Source: an uncultured Beijerinckiaceae bacterium
GTDB lineage: Bacteria; Pseudomonadota; Alphaproteobacteria; Rhizobiales; Beijerinckiaceae
Length of the DNA stretch: 7,675 nucleotides
Direction: 5' to 3'
Assembly (NCBI GenBank): GCA_937863205.1
Contig: CALMGA010000335.1
Coordinates: 1-7,675, forward strand
Shown here in pieces: positions 1 through 6,322 of the stretch (position 1 is the first letter of the stretch; each line of letters starts with the position of its first letter). The translations under genes were made by a program, and so were the position numbers. A model generated the notes under the pieces. That model searched no databases. It saw nothing but the letters and a program-made list of their open reading frames with translations, and had not been told where the DNA came from.

Positions 1-400
1 CGCGTCGGGCCATGAGGGTGCCGCCGATCGTCGCCCAAAAGCGCACGCGCGCGTTCGCACCCATGCCCCACGCCTTGGCGAAGCCTGGGAGGTGACGACG
101 CACCAGTTCGTCGGTGGAGCCCTGAGCATGGGTGACCATGCTGCCTATGACGAGGCGGCCCGTTTCGATGCGGATGGTCTTGAGGTCGGCCACGCGGTCC
201 AGCGAAACCATGGCGGCCGGCATCAAGCCTTCGTTGAACTGCGCGCAAAGGTCGGTTCCGCCCGCGAAGATGACCGGAGCCAAGGGGGCGTTCGCGATCG
301 CGGCAAGCGCCTCATCGAGATCCGTAGGTCTCCAGAACGGGAAAGGCGCATGCGACCTGGACGAGGGCGCTATAAGGCCGGCATGTGCGATGGTCTGCAT
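1..400 (-). CDS. Molybdenum hydroxylase FAD-binding subunit (CoxM/XdhB type), N-terminal part
   Basis: This is the first 133 residues of the medium, FAD-binding subunit of a xanthine dehydrogenase/CO dehydrogenase-family enzyme. In this family it passes electrons between the 2Fe-2S subunit and FAD while a separate molybdopterin subunit hydroxylates the substrate. The frame is open from an ATG at 400 to the window edge, so the C-terminal half is missing only because the window ends. Visible motifs are AGGTDL at residues 46-51 (PCMH-type FAD pyrophosphate binding), the VSLDRV and LVIGSMVTHA strands (65-91), LPGFAKAW (104-111) and ATIGGTLMA (123-131). The last normally reads ATIGGN, so a Thr replaces the usual Asn. 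An AGG lies about 8 bases before the ATG. The gene follows a transporter on the same strand after 115 bases. The other two subunits would be expected beyond the left edge. The family is clear; the substrate is not. Confidence 0.86.
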   Translation of the reverse strand, partial: MQTIAHAGLIAPSSRSHAPFPFWRPTDLDEALAAIANAPLAPVIFAGGTDLCAQFNEGLMPAAMVSLDRVADLKTIRIETGRLVIGSMVTHAQGSTDELVRRHLPGFAKAWGMGANARVRFWATIGGTLMARR

Positions 401-431
401 TCGATACCTGGTCAGTCATTACCGATCCATC

Positions 432-449
432 CCTCGAGAAGCCTCGAGG
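432..449. repeat. Perfect hairpin between the second MFS gene and the FAD-subunit gene
   Basis: CCTCGAG and CTCGAGG form a 7-bp perfect stem around a 4-base loop, in the 115-base gap downstream of the transporter stop (516) and 32 bases before the FAD-subunit start. No T-run follows it on the minus strand, so it is not a convincing Rho-independent terminator. It could be an mRNA processing or stabilising element, or a protein-binding palindrome. Seen directly; function inferred. Confidence 0.5.
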
Positions 450-515
450 ACGCTCGATGCCCCGCTTGCATCGGCACTCGCCGTCGTGACCTCACACCGA
501 CATCGAGAGCGGCAG

Positions 516-1811
516 TCAGGACGCCGCTTCGGCACCGGCTGAGAGTCCGACCGGCTCGGCCGCCAAGTCGAAGCTGTCGGGGTATGCCGGCATCAGAAGC
601 ATGGTCGCTCCAGCAGCAAGCGCGACGAGGCAGGCGATGCCGAAGGTGAGATCGTAGCTGTGCGCCAGATCGCGACCGACACCGAAAGCCACCGGCCCGA
701 TCGCGACCGCGACGACGAAGATCGAGAACAGCAACGAATAAATCTGACCAAAGGCGCGGTAGCCGAAATAGCGGCTGGTGAGAAAGCCGATCACGTCGCT
801 TTCGGCCGCGAACCCCAGGCCGATGAGCGCCACGGCGGGAACGATGTACGTGTCGCCGAGATCGCGGTGGGCGATGAGCGCCAGCAGCGCAAAACCGCTG
901 GCGGATAAGATGAAGCAGGTCGCGGCGACGCGCGGTGCGAAAAAGCGATCGAAGCAGAACCCGACGATCAAACGACCAAGCAGCGTCCCCAGCCCAAAGA
1001 CTGTTCCGGCAACGGCGACTTTGCCGGACGCGAAGCCGAGGTCCTTGCTGAAGCCGACGAGGTTCGGGATGATGCCGATCGAAACGATGGAGATCAGGAG
1101 GATCGACAACCCGATGGTCCAGAAGGTGACGGTGCCTAACGCCTGCCGCGTCGTGTAGCCGGCCGGGGAGGCGGTCGAAACGTTGCCCCGTGGCAACGTG
1201 CGGATTGCGGGAGGCCGGCAGAACGCGAGTTCGAGGATCAACGGCACGACAAGCGTGCCAGCGAGCATGACGAAGGCTCCGCGCCAGCTGGTCAGGTGAA
1301 GGAAGCCCGCAATCATCAACGGTAGGATCGAATAGCCAAGCCCCAACCCCGCGGCCGCGATGCCCATCGCGGTGCCGCGCTTCCTTTCGAACCATGCACA
1401 GAGGAGCTTATTGAAGGTGATACTCTGCGCGCCGATGGAAACGAAGCCGTACACCGCCGCGAGCGCATAGAACGTCACGACATCGTGCGCGGCGACCGCG
1501 ATCGCGACGAGCGAGGCCGACATCAGCAGGGTCGACACGATCAACACGCGCCGCGCTCCGAGACGATCGATCAGGCGCCCGCAGGGGAGGGCTGCGGCGA
1601 TCACGGCGATGCTGAAGGCGGTCATTGTCGCCATCACTTGCCCTCGCCCGATCGAGAACTCGCTCGCGAGGTGGTCAGCGATGGCGCCGAGGAGAACAAC
1701 GATCAGCGGCCCCGGGCTGAGTGCCAAACCAACGACGCTGGCGAGGAGGACGCGCCATCCGTAATAACTAGGCGTGCCTTCGAGTGCCGGATCCGAGACG
1801 TCGCTGGTCAT
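516..1811 (-). CDS. MFS transporter (OFA/monocarboxylate-like)
   Basis: A 431-residue inner-membrane permease of the major facilitator superfamily, a full-length size for the family. About 12 hydrophobic segments are arranged as 6+6 around a polar linker at about residues 200-225. MFS motif A appears as GRLIDRLGARR (78-88) and is echoed in the second half as GRLIVGFCFDR (279-289). WFERKRG (140-146) followed by a Gly-rich helix, and the ESD...SRYFG..AFGQIY stretch (337-358), are typical of a branch that includes oxalate/formate- and monocarboxylate-type antiporters. The exact substrate is unknown. I chose the ATG at 1811. A TTG three codons upstream (1820) has a purine-rich GAGAGAG ahead of it and is a real alternative that adds three residues. 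The gene lies 104 bases after aspA in the same direction, suggesting import or export of an aspartase-linked acid or of the substrate of the downstream molybdenum hydroxylase. That link is inference. Confidence 0.9.
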   Translation of the reverse strand: MTSDVSDPALEGTPSYYGWRVLLASVVGLALSPGPLIVVLLGAIADHLASEFSIGRGQVMATMTAFSIAVIAAALPCGRLIDRLGARRVLIVSTLLMSASLVAIAVAAHDVVTFYALAAVYGFVSIGAQSITFNKLLCAWFERKRGTAMGIAAAGLGLGYSILPLMIAGFLHLTSWRGAFVMLAGTLVVPLILELAFCRPPAIRTLPRGNVSTASPAGYTTRQALGTVTFWTIGLSILLISIVSIGIIPNLVGFSKDLGFASGKVAVAGTVFGLGTLLGRLIVGFCFDRFFAPRVAATCFILSASGFALLALIAHRDLGDTYIVPAVALIGLGFAAESDVIGFLTSRYFGYRAFGQIYSLLFSIFVVAVAIGPVAFGVGRDLAHSYDLTFGIACLVALAAGATMLLMPAYPDSFDLAAEPVGLSAGAEAAS

Positions 1812-1879
1812 GGGGCGCAACTCGCTCTCTCGACGACAGCTTCTGGAGGAAGTATGACGCTCGCGTGAACATCGTGCTC

Positions 1880-1909
1880 ATATGTGGCCGACGCCTTCGA
1901 TGTTGTCAA
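1880..1909 (-). promoter_or_regulatory. Candidate sigma70-type promoter before the second MFS gene
   Basis: Reading the minus strand, a perfect TTGACA (1904-1909) is followed after 18 bases by ACATAT (1880-1885). It lies in the aspA-MFS gap, 70-100 bases before the transporter start. The -35 is exact; the -10 is weak and the spacer is one base longer than ideal. It could give the transporter and the downstream FAD subunit expression independent of aspA. The call rests on pattern alone. Confidence 0.35.
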
Positions 1910-1915
1910 ACCCGA

Positions 1916-3370
1916 CTACGCTGCGGTTTCGCCTTGATCGGCGTCCGGCGTCGTGGACTGAAGCGCCTTCTTCCAATCTTCGAGACGTGCGAGCGCGAGG
2001 CGATCCGGATTGAGGATCTGCGTCACGGCCTCACTGGAAAGGCCCTCCTTCTCGGCTAATTCCCTGACTGTACGCCCGCTCGCCAGCGCTTCTTTGGCGA
2101 TGCGCGCCGCGCGTTCGTACCCCAGTACCGGCACGAGCGCGGTTGCCGCCCCGACGCTCGCCTCCATGTGTCGGGAGCACGCGTCGGGTCGCGGTTCCAT
2201 GCCGCTTACGCACCGTTCGGTGAAGATATCCGCCGCGTTTCGCAACAGCTCCACCGAACTCAGGAGGTTGTAGGCGATCAGCGGCTCGAAAGCGTTGAGT
2301 TGTAGCTGCCCGCCTTCCGCCGCCATCGTCACGGCCAAGTCGTTGCCGATCACCTGGAAGCAGACTTGATTCACCATCTCCGGGATCACCGGGTTGACCT
2401 TTCCGGGCATGATGGAGGAGCCCGGCTGCATGGGAGGCAGGGCGATCTCGCCGAAGCCGCCCCGCGGGCCCGAGGACAGCAAGCGCAGGTCGTTCGCGAT
2501 CTTCGAGAGCTTGGAGGCGATGCGCTTGAGCACGCCCGAGAACATGACGAAGCCGCCCATGTCCCAACTCGCCTCGATGAGGTTCGCCGACCGGATCAAG
2601 GGGAAGCCGCACAGGTCCGACAGGATGCCGATCGCGAGCGGACCGTACGACGGGTCCGCGGTGATGCCCGTGCCGATCGCCGTGCCGCCGAGATTGACCT
2701 CGCGCAGCAGCATCGAGGCTTCCGAAAGTCTCTGCACGTCTTCGCGGATCGTCACGGAATAGGCGTCGAACTCCTGCCCGAGCGTCATCGGCACGGCATC
2801 CTGAAGCTGGGTGCGGCCCAGCTTGACGATGTCGGCGCATGCCGTCGCCTGTACCTCGAACGACCCGGCGAGACGTTCCAGGGCCGTCGAAAGGCCGCCC
2901 AGGACGAGCAGCAGGGCGATCCGGACGGCGGTGGGGTAAGCATCGTTGGTCGATTGCCCGGCGTTGACATCATCGTTGGGGTGCAGGAACTCGTAGGCCC
3001 CTCGCTCGTGCCCCATGATTTCGAGGGCTCGGTTTGCCAAAACCTCGTTCATGTTCATGTTCGTCGACGTTCCCGCGCCACCCTGGATCATGTCGATCGG
3101 AAACTGCTCGTGGAGTTGCCCGGCCGCGACGGCCGTCGCGGCGGCCACGATGGCGTCGCGCTTGCGCGTGTCGAGCCCGCCGATCTGGGCGTTGGCCGAA
3201 GCGGCGGCATTCTTCACCATCGCCAAAGCCCTGATGATGGCAGGGAAGTCGCGCAGCTTCTGTCGCGTGATCGGGAAGTTCGCGATGGCTCGTTCGGTTT
3301 GAGCCCCCCAATAGGCTTCGGAGGGAACACGGACGTCGCCGAGGCTGTCGCATTCGATACGATAGCCCAT
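1916..3370 (-). CDS. aspA: Aspartate ammonia-lyase (aspartase)
   Basis: A 484-residue cytoplasmic enzyme of the aspartase/fumarase superfamily, expected to deaminate L-aspartate reversibly to fumarate and ammonia as a homotetramer. Its length matches known aspartases (about 470-480). The three conserved regions are present: GAGTSTNMN (98-106), QSTND (139-143) with LGRTQLQDAVPMTLGQEF (184-201), and the flexible signature loop GSSIMPGKVNP (317-327). Ser318 in the loop corresponds to the catalytic base of the family, with Lys324 and Asn326 as carboxylate ligands. VCFQVIGNDLAVTMAAEGGQLQLN (336-359 in part) and the Q-loop context favour aspartase over class II fumarase. I chose the ATG at 3370 because AAAGAGGG sits 5 bases before it; a GTG at 3376 would leave no spacing. 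The gene is second in the minus-strand cluster, 48 bases after an ACS-type transporter. A lyase acting on a related aspartate-like substrate remains possible. Confidence 0.9.
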   Translation of the reverse strand: MGYRIECDSLGDVRVPSEAYWGAQTERAIANFPITRQKLRDFPAIIRALAMVKNAAASANAQIGGLDTRKRDAIVAAATAVAAGQLHEQFPIDMIQGGAGTSTNMNMNEVLANRALEIMGHERGAYEFLHPNDDVNAGQSTNDAYPTAVRIALLLVLGGLSTALERLAGSFEVQATACADIVKLGRTQLQDAVPMTLGQEFDAYSVTIREDVQRLSEASMLLREVNLGGTAIGTGITADPSYGPLAIGILSDLCGFPLIRSANLIEASWDMGGFVMFSGVLKRIASKLSKIANDLRLLSSGPRGGFGEIALPPMQPGSSIMPGKVNPVIPEMVNQVCFQVIGNDLAVTMAAEGGQLQLNAFEPLIAYNLLSSVELLRNAADIFTERCVSGMEPRPDACSRHMEASVGAATALVPVLGYERAARIAKEALASGRTVRELAEKEGLSSEAVTQILNPDRLALARLEDWKKALQSTTPDADQGETAA

Positions 3371-3391
3371 GAGCACCCTCTTTCATCCACA

Positions 3392-3410
3392 TTTGAACGC
3401 TCTGTTCAAA
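3392..3410. promoter_or_regulatory. Inverted-repeat operator candidate upstream of aspA
   Basis: TTTGAAC, five bases, then GTTCAAA: a perfect 7-bp inverted repeat of 19 bases in the 48-base gap between the ACS transporter and aspA. It is AT-rich in GC-rich surroundings and begins inside the -10 of a promoter-like pair, the position expected of a repressor site. The size and symmetry suit a dimeric regulator such as a TetR-like protein, but the family cannot be deduced. No second copy is seen in the window. Confidence 0.5.
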
Positions 3411-3436
3411 ATATCGGTTTACGTCGGGCGCATCAA
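3408..3436 (-). promoter_or_regulatory. Candidate internal promoter of aspA
   Basis: On the minus strand TTGATG (3431-3436) is followed after exactly 17 bases by TATTTT (3408-3413). Each box matches the sigma70 consensus at four of six positions. Transcription would start near 3401, about 30 bases before the aspA ATG and inside the inverted repeat at 3392-3410. The -35 lies within the end of the upstream transporter gene. Inference from pattern and geometry. Confidence 0.4.
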
Positions 3437-4687
3437 CTCTTGATCCTCGGATCCATCGGCGGGCGCCGCGTGAAGCATGAATACTCCACAAAGGCAGACG
3501 CAAATTTGTGAGGCGACGAGCAGGAGGAAACCGCTGACAACTGACTGCTTCATCAGCCCGCCCATCGCCAGCGGCATGAACGAAGCCACGAGGTTGCCTA
3601 TGCCGTTGATGATCCCGTAAGCCGTGCCGGTGCCGCCGACCGGCGCGCCGCTCTGCACCAGTGTGGGTATGGCTGCGGACTGCAAACCCCAGAAGGCGCT
3701 CGCGCCCAGCAGCATGGAGAACGTCATCACGTCTCCTTGGACGCCGAACAGCGCCATCACGCAGGACGCGCACGCAGCCCCGCCGATCACGAACACGACG
3801 GGAAGACGGTCGAGGGAAAGCCTGTCCACGAAAGCGCCCCCGAGCAAGTTGGCGCAGAAGCTCACCAGGAACGGCGCAGCGGACAGCCAACCAACGCGGG
3901 ACAGCGCGAAATGTCGATCGTTCGCGAGAAACGCCGGCAGCCAGAAGCTGCTACCCCAAAGATAGGACAACGTGAAGATCTCGACGAGCAGTATAGGGCC
4001 GAGACGCTTCGTGGAGAGGGCCGCACGGACGGTTGACGCGATGATCGCGCGGTAGGACGGCTTCCCGGAGGGTTTCGGCGACCCGGAGCGGCCGTCCACC
4101 AGAAAGAAGACGAGTGGCAGCCCGATGCCGACGTTGATCGCGGCCAGCATCTCGAAAGACCCAGCCCAGCCGAAATGGTGAAGCGCGAGGTCGACGACGG
4201 GGTAGCCGGCCGCAAGGCCGAGGGACACGCCGGTCGAGGTGACCGCGTTGGGCTTGCCACGTTCGTGCGCCTCGAAGCGTTCAGCCACGAACATCACCTT
4301 CAAGGAGAACAGCGGCCCTTCGGCCACGCCCAAGAGCGCGCGGGCGAGGAGCAGAATGGGCAGCGGTGACAGCAGGGGAGAAACCGCGGTGAGAGCAGCC
4401 CAGACAAAGACGCTCACCAGCAGACCGCCCCTGCACCCCAGCAAGCCCTCGTAGATCGGCGTCAGCAGCAAGGCGGCGATACCGTAGCCGAGGAGGAACA
4501 AGGTCATGAGCAAGCCTTGTCCGGCGCGATCGCCGACGAGGCCGTAGTGCCGAAGAAACGATGGGTCGAGGACGAGCACCGAAACGTTGACGCGGTCCAT
4601 GTAGGCGATCGTAACGACGATCATCAGACTTGCGATGCCGGCCCATCGAGCCGGCGGTTGCATGCCAACGTCAAAATAAGACCTCAC
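3419..4687 (-). CDS. MFS transporter, ACS (anion:cation symporter) family
   Basis: A 422-residue, roughly 12-helix inner-membrane permease. YMDRVNVSV (29-37) in the first helix and ARALLGVAEGP (115-125), then ERF...HERGK (136-145), are hallmarks of the ACS family, which moves organic anions such as hexuronates, tartrate, phthalate or nicotinate. The loop 2-3 motif A is atypical: TPIYEGLLGCRGG (76-88) in place of the usual G..aDR.G.R. A polar linker lies at about 198-225. I chose the GTG at 4687 because a strong AAGGGAGAG ribosome-binding site sits 6 bases upstream and the first helix then starts about 15 residues in. An ATG at 4750 would add 21 polar residues and an ATG at 4663 lacks a site. 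It is the first gene of the cluster, so it is probably the inducible importer of the pathway substrate or of aspartate. The substrate is not identifiable. Confidence 0.88.
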   Translation of the reverse strand: MRSYFDVGMQPPARWAGIASLMIVVTIAYMDRVNVSVLVLDPSFLRHYGLVGDRAGQGLLMTLFLLGYGIAALLLTPIYEGLLGCRGGLLVSVFVWAALTAVSPLLSPLPILLLARALLGVAEGPLFSLKVMFVAERFEAHERGKPNAVTSTGVSLGLAAGYPVVDLALHHFGWAGSFEMLAAINVGIGLPLVFFLVDGRSGSPKPSGKPSYRAIIASTVRAALSTKRLGPILLVEIFTLSYLWGSSFWLPAFLANDRHFALSRVGWLSAAPFLVSFCANLLGGAFVDRLSLDRLPVVFVIGGAACASCVMALFGVQGDVMTFSMLLGASAFWGLQSAAIPTLVQSGAPVGGTGTAYGIINGIGNLVASFMPLAMGGLMKQSVVSGFLLLVASQICVCLCGVFMLHAAPADGSEDQELMRPT

Positions 4688-4787
4688 GCAGAACTCTCCC
4701 TTCCCCGCCGTCGGATCATCCCCAGTCTGACACCTGGACGAGACGCACATGGCTCGGCCAGCGCCATGCAGACCGCGATCGTCGAAG

Positions 4788-4802
4788 TGCCAATATTTGG
4801 CA
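4788..4802. promoter_or_regulatory. Palindrome upstream of the operon's first gene
   Basis: TGCCAA-TAT-TTGGCA, a perfect 6-bp inverted repeat with a 3-base centre, lies about 100 bases before the GTG start of the ACS transporter in its otherwise geneless leader (4688-4846). Position and symmetry suit an operator. No clear -35/-10 pair could be placed around it, so its role is inferred. Confidence 0.4.
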
Positions 4803-4820
4803 ATACCATGCGTCGACCCC

Positions 4821-4854
4821 AGCCATGGTGGAAATCGGAATAAATTTCATGGCT
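4821..4854. repeat. Bulged inverted repeat at the end of the malic-enzyme remnant
   Basis: AGCCAT...GAAAT and ATTTC-ATGGCT pair over 11 bp, interrupted on one side by a 4-base bulge (GGTG), with an 8-base loop. It overlaps the stop codon (4847) of the malic-enzyme fragment and sits just upstream of the operon leader. No T-run follows on the minus strand, so a terminator is doubtful; it could equally be chance. Confidence 0.3.
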
Positions 4855-4918
4855 TGAGTCCGCGTTGGTGGAGCGTGAAAAAGCCGTTTGATAACCACAG
4901 CCGTTGCTCCGCGTCGTG

Positions 4919-5239
4919 CGCTTCCACCACGGTGATCGCGGTCATGCTGAGGAGGCCGCGCACGGTGCTGGTCGCAGTGAGGATGTGGGCCGACTGCGCG
5001 GCGCCGATCACGATCAGGCCGATGGGCAGCGCGTCGGCCATCATCTTGGTGAGCTGGTAGGCAATATTGGCCGCCTCGATCTCGGGCATCACCAGGATGT
5101 TGGCCGCGCCCTTCAGGCGCGATCCCGGCAGCACGCGGTCGCGCACCAAGTGGCGCAGCGCGGTGTCGGGCTGCGCTTCGCCGTCGACTTCGAGGCCGGG
5201 CGCGGTCTGCCGCAGGGTGGCCAGCGCCGCGCGCCACCA
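4919..5239 (-). pseudogene. maeB: NADP-dependent malic enzyme, C-terminal (phosphotransacetylase-like) fragment
   Basis: About 107 codons of the C-terminal domain of a MaeB-type malic enzyme, a fusion in which a malate-decarboxylating part is followed by a phosphate-acetyltransferase-like part. Recognisable in order are RAALATLR, LEVDGEAQPDTAL, LPGSRLKGAANILVMP, EAANIAYQLTK, ALPIG..VIGAAQSAHILT and VRGLLSMTAITVVEA. The whole malic catalytic part and most of the second domain are absent. Reading upstream, homology stops at about 5233 and a TAG occurs two codons beyond the Trp-Trp at 5234-5239. Downstream, the frame stays open to a TGA at 4847-4849, but the last 23 residues do not resemble the family, so the 3' end is probably also replaced. 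A free-standing reading from GTG 5149 would give 100 residues, but this is best treated as a relic. It abuts an IS3-family transposase remnant on the other strand. Confidence 0.78.
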
Positions 5240-5492
5240 TGGCCGCTACGGATACAGGAGGATCACGGCCCTGGCTCGCGGGCGGCAGGCTGGCGGGTCG
5301 ACGCCACGCGCGTGGAGCGCCTCTGGCGCGGTGAGGGGCTGAGAGTCCCGGTTCGCCAGCCGAAGAAGGGACGACGGTGACTCGACGACGGCTCATGCAT
5401 CCGGCTGCGCCCCGAGCCTTGCGACCACGTGTGAGCCTACGACCTCGTCGAGGACCGGAGACCGCGACGCTCGCAAGCTCCGCAGGCTCAAC
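5238..5492 (+). pseudogene. IS3-family transposase OrfB remnant
   Basis: A decayed middle piece of an IS3-family OrfB (DDE integrase-like) transposase. The pieces read HGRYGYRRITAL from 5238, then after a frameshift near 5271-5290 AAGWRVDATRVERLWRGEGL and RVPVRQPKKGR. Next come a TGA at 5378 where the family has Trp, LDDGSCIRLRPE, DHV, a second TGA at 5432 again at a conserved Trp, and AYDLVEDR, whose Asp would be the first catalytic residue. A further frameshift follows, then RDARKLRRLN up to 5492. The N-terminal part, the rest of the catalytic core and both element ends are missing, and OrfA is not seen, so it cannot move. Both stops can be explained by single TGG-to-TGA changes. Its 5' end coincides, within about 5 bases, with the 5' truncation of the malic-enzyme fragment. 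The family assignment is firm; the subgroup is not determined. Confidence 0.75.
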
Positions 5493-5689
5493 AGCCGGAC
5501 GGCTCTGCGCCCATGTTGGTCACTGCCGGTGTCAGGATCGGCGCTCGAAAGCAGCTATTGCGTCGCTCATCCGAGCAGTCCGGATTGACGACGCCTTTCC
5601 AACCCGCCGCAGGGCAGTGAGCCCGGCAAAGCGCACACCTGCTGCATCGCAGGCCAAGGCTTGCTCGCGCCGGCCCTGGCGATCCTGGC
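5493..5689. other. Stretch without a recognisable gene
   Basis: This lies between the transposase remnant and the azoR stop codon. Open frames exist on both strands (for example a plus-strand frame to 5736 and a minus-strand frame ending at 5532), but their translations are low-complexity, Arg/Ala-rich and resemble nothing I know. No transposon end, tRNA or clear terminator was seen. It may be further decayed mobile-element DNA. Confidence 0.4.
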
Positions 5690-6307
5690 CTATACGGCGG
5701 CCGCGCGCCCGATCTCGGGTTCGACGCTCGCGATGAACGCGTCCATCGTCTGCTCGCCCAGGTCGACCACCTTGGCCCCGCCACCGGCGACGATCGTCAC
5801 ATCCGCGATGCCGATGACGTTGAGGATGAGACGGAGGTACTGGGAGGCGATGTCGCGGTCGCGGATCGGCGAGCCCTCGGTGTAGATGCCCCCCGAGGCG
5901 AGCAGCACGGTCGCCTTCTTGCCGGTGGCAAGGCCGCGGCCGTCGACGCCGAGCGTCATCCCCTTGCGGACGATGTGGTCCACCCACGCCTTCAGCGCGG
6001 CGGGCACGTTGTAGTTGTACACCGGGGTGGCGATCACGACGTGGTCGGCGGCGAGGACCTCGCCGACGAGCTCGTCGGACAGGCGCAGCGCGTCCTTCAT
6101 CTCCGGCGAGTGCTGCTGGGGCGGCGTGAAGTACGCCTGGAGCCAGGGCGCGGTCACGAACGGCAGGTGCGTTTCCATGAGGTCGCGGTCGACCACCTCG
6201 CCACTCGGGTTCGCGGCGCGCCATGCCGCCACGAAGCGGCGGGTCATGGTGCGCGAGATGGAAGAGTCACCGCGCGGGCTGGTCTCGACGACGAGAAGCT
6301 TGGTCAT
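5690..6307 (-). CDS. azoR: FMN-dependent NADH-azoreductase
   Basis: A 205-residue cytoplasmic flavoprotein of the flavodoxin-fold NAD(P)H dehydrogenase family. AzoR proteins (about 200 residues) are dimers that reduce quinones and azo bonds by two-electron transfer from NADH, protecting against quinone and thiol stress. An N-terminal beta strand leads into SPRGDSSIS (10-18), the FMN phosphate-binding loop. [18 protein letters not shown] (95-112) contacts the isoalloxazine ring and is diagnostic of AzoR, and [11 protein letters not shown] (135-145) completes the flavin site. All motifs are intact. The ATG at 6307 is preceded at 8 bases by AGGAG. The gene starts 15 bases after the stop of the broken dioxygenase gene and was presumably co-transcribed with it. 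A divergent LysR gene is the likely regulator (inference from arrangement). Confidence 0.93.
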   Translation of the reverse strand: MTKLLVVETSPRGDSSISRTMTRRFVAAWRAANPSGEVVDRDLMETHLPFVTAPWLQAYFTPPQQHSPEMKDALRLSDELVGEVLAADHVVIATPVYNYNVPAALKAWVDHIVRKGMTLGVDGRGLATGKKATVLLASGGIYTEGSPIRDRDIASQYLRLILNVIGIADVTIVAGGGAKVVDLGEQTMDAFIASVEPEIGRAAAV

Positions 6308-6322
6308 GCTGGGTCTCCTGGG

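Noticed and set aside
2..14. A 13-base match (GCGTCGGGCCATG) between the left edge and 7641-7653, as possible flanking repeats
   Set aside because: A 13-base match in 7.7 kb is expected about half the time by chance, and no element structure connects the two copies.
412..1395. Minus-strand frame of 327 codons overlapping the second MFS gene
   Set aside because: It is an out-of-frame Arg-rich translation of the transporter gene.
1916..3370. Class II fumarase instead of aspartase
   Set aside because: The segments VCFQVIGNDLAVTMAAEGGQ and RTQLQDAVPMTLGQ follow the aspartase pattern, and the NePGSS context of fumarases is absent.
2366..3511. Plus-strand open frame of 381 codons across aspA
   Set aside because: It is the antisense shadow of aspA. 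The translation is Arg/Asp/His-rich without family motifs, while the minus-strand frame contains every aspartase signature.
2970..3890. Minus-strand frame of 306 codons bridging the ACS transporter and aspA
   Set aside because: It reads both real genes in the wrong frame; no motif or plausible start.
4788..4830. Sigma54 promoter suggested by TTGGCAC on the minus strand
   Set aside because: The GC expected at -12, ten bases after the GG, is not there.
4904..5380. Plus-strand open frame of 158 codons taken as one gene
   Set aside because: Only its last 30 or so residues are meaningful (transposase remnant). The rest is antisense to the malic-enzyme fragment.
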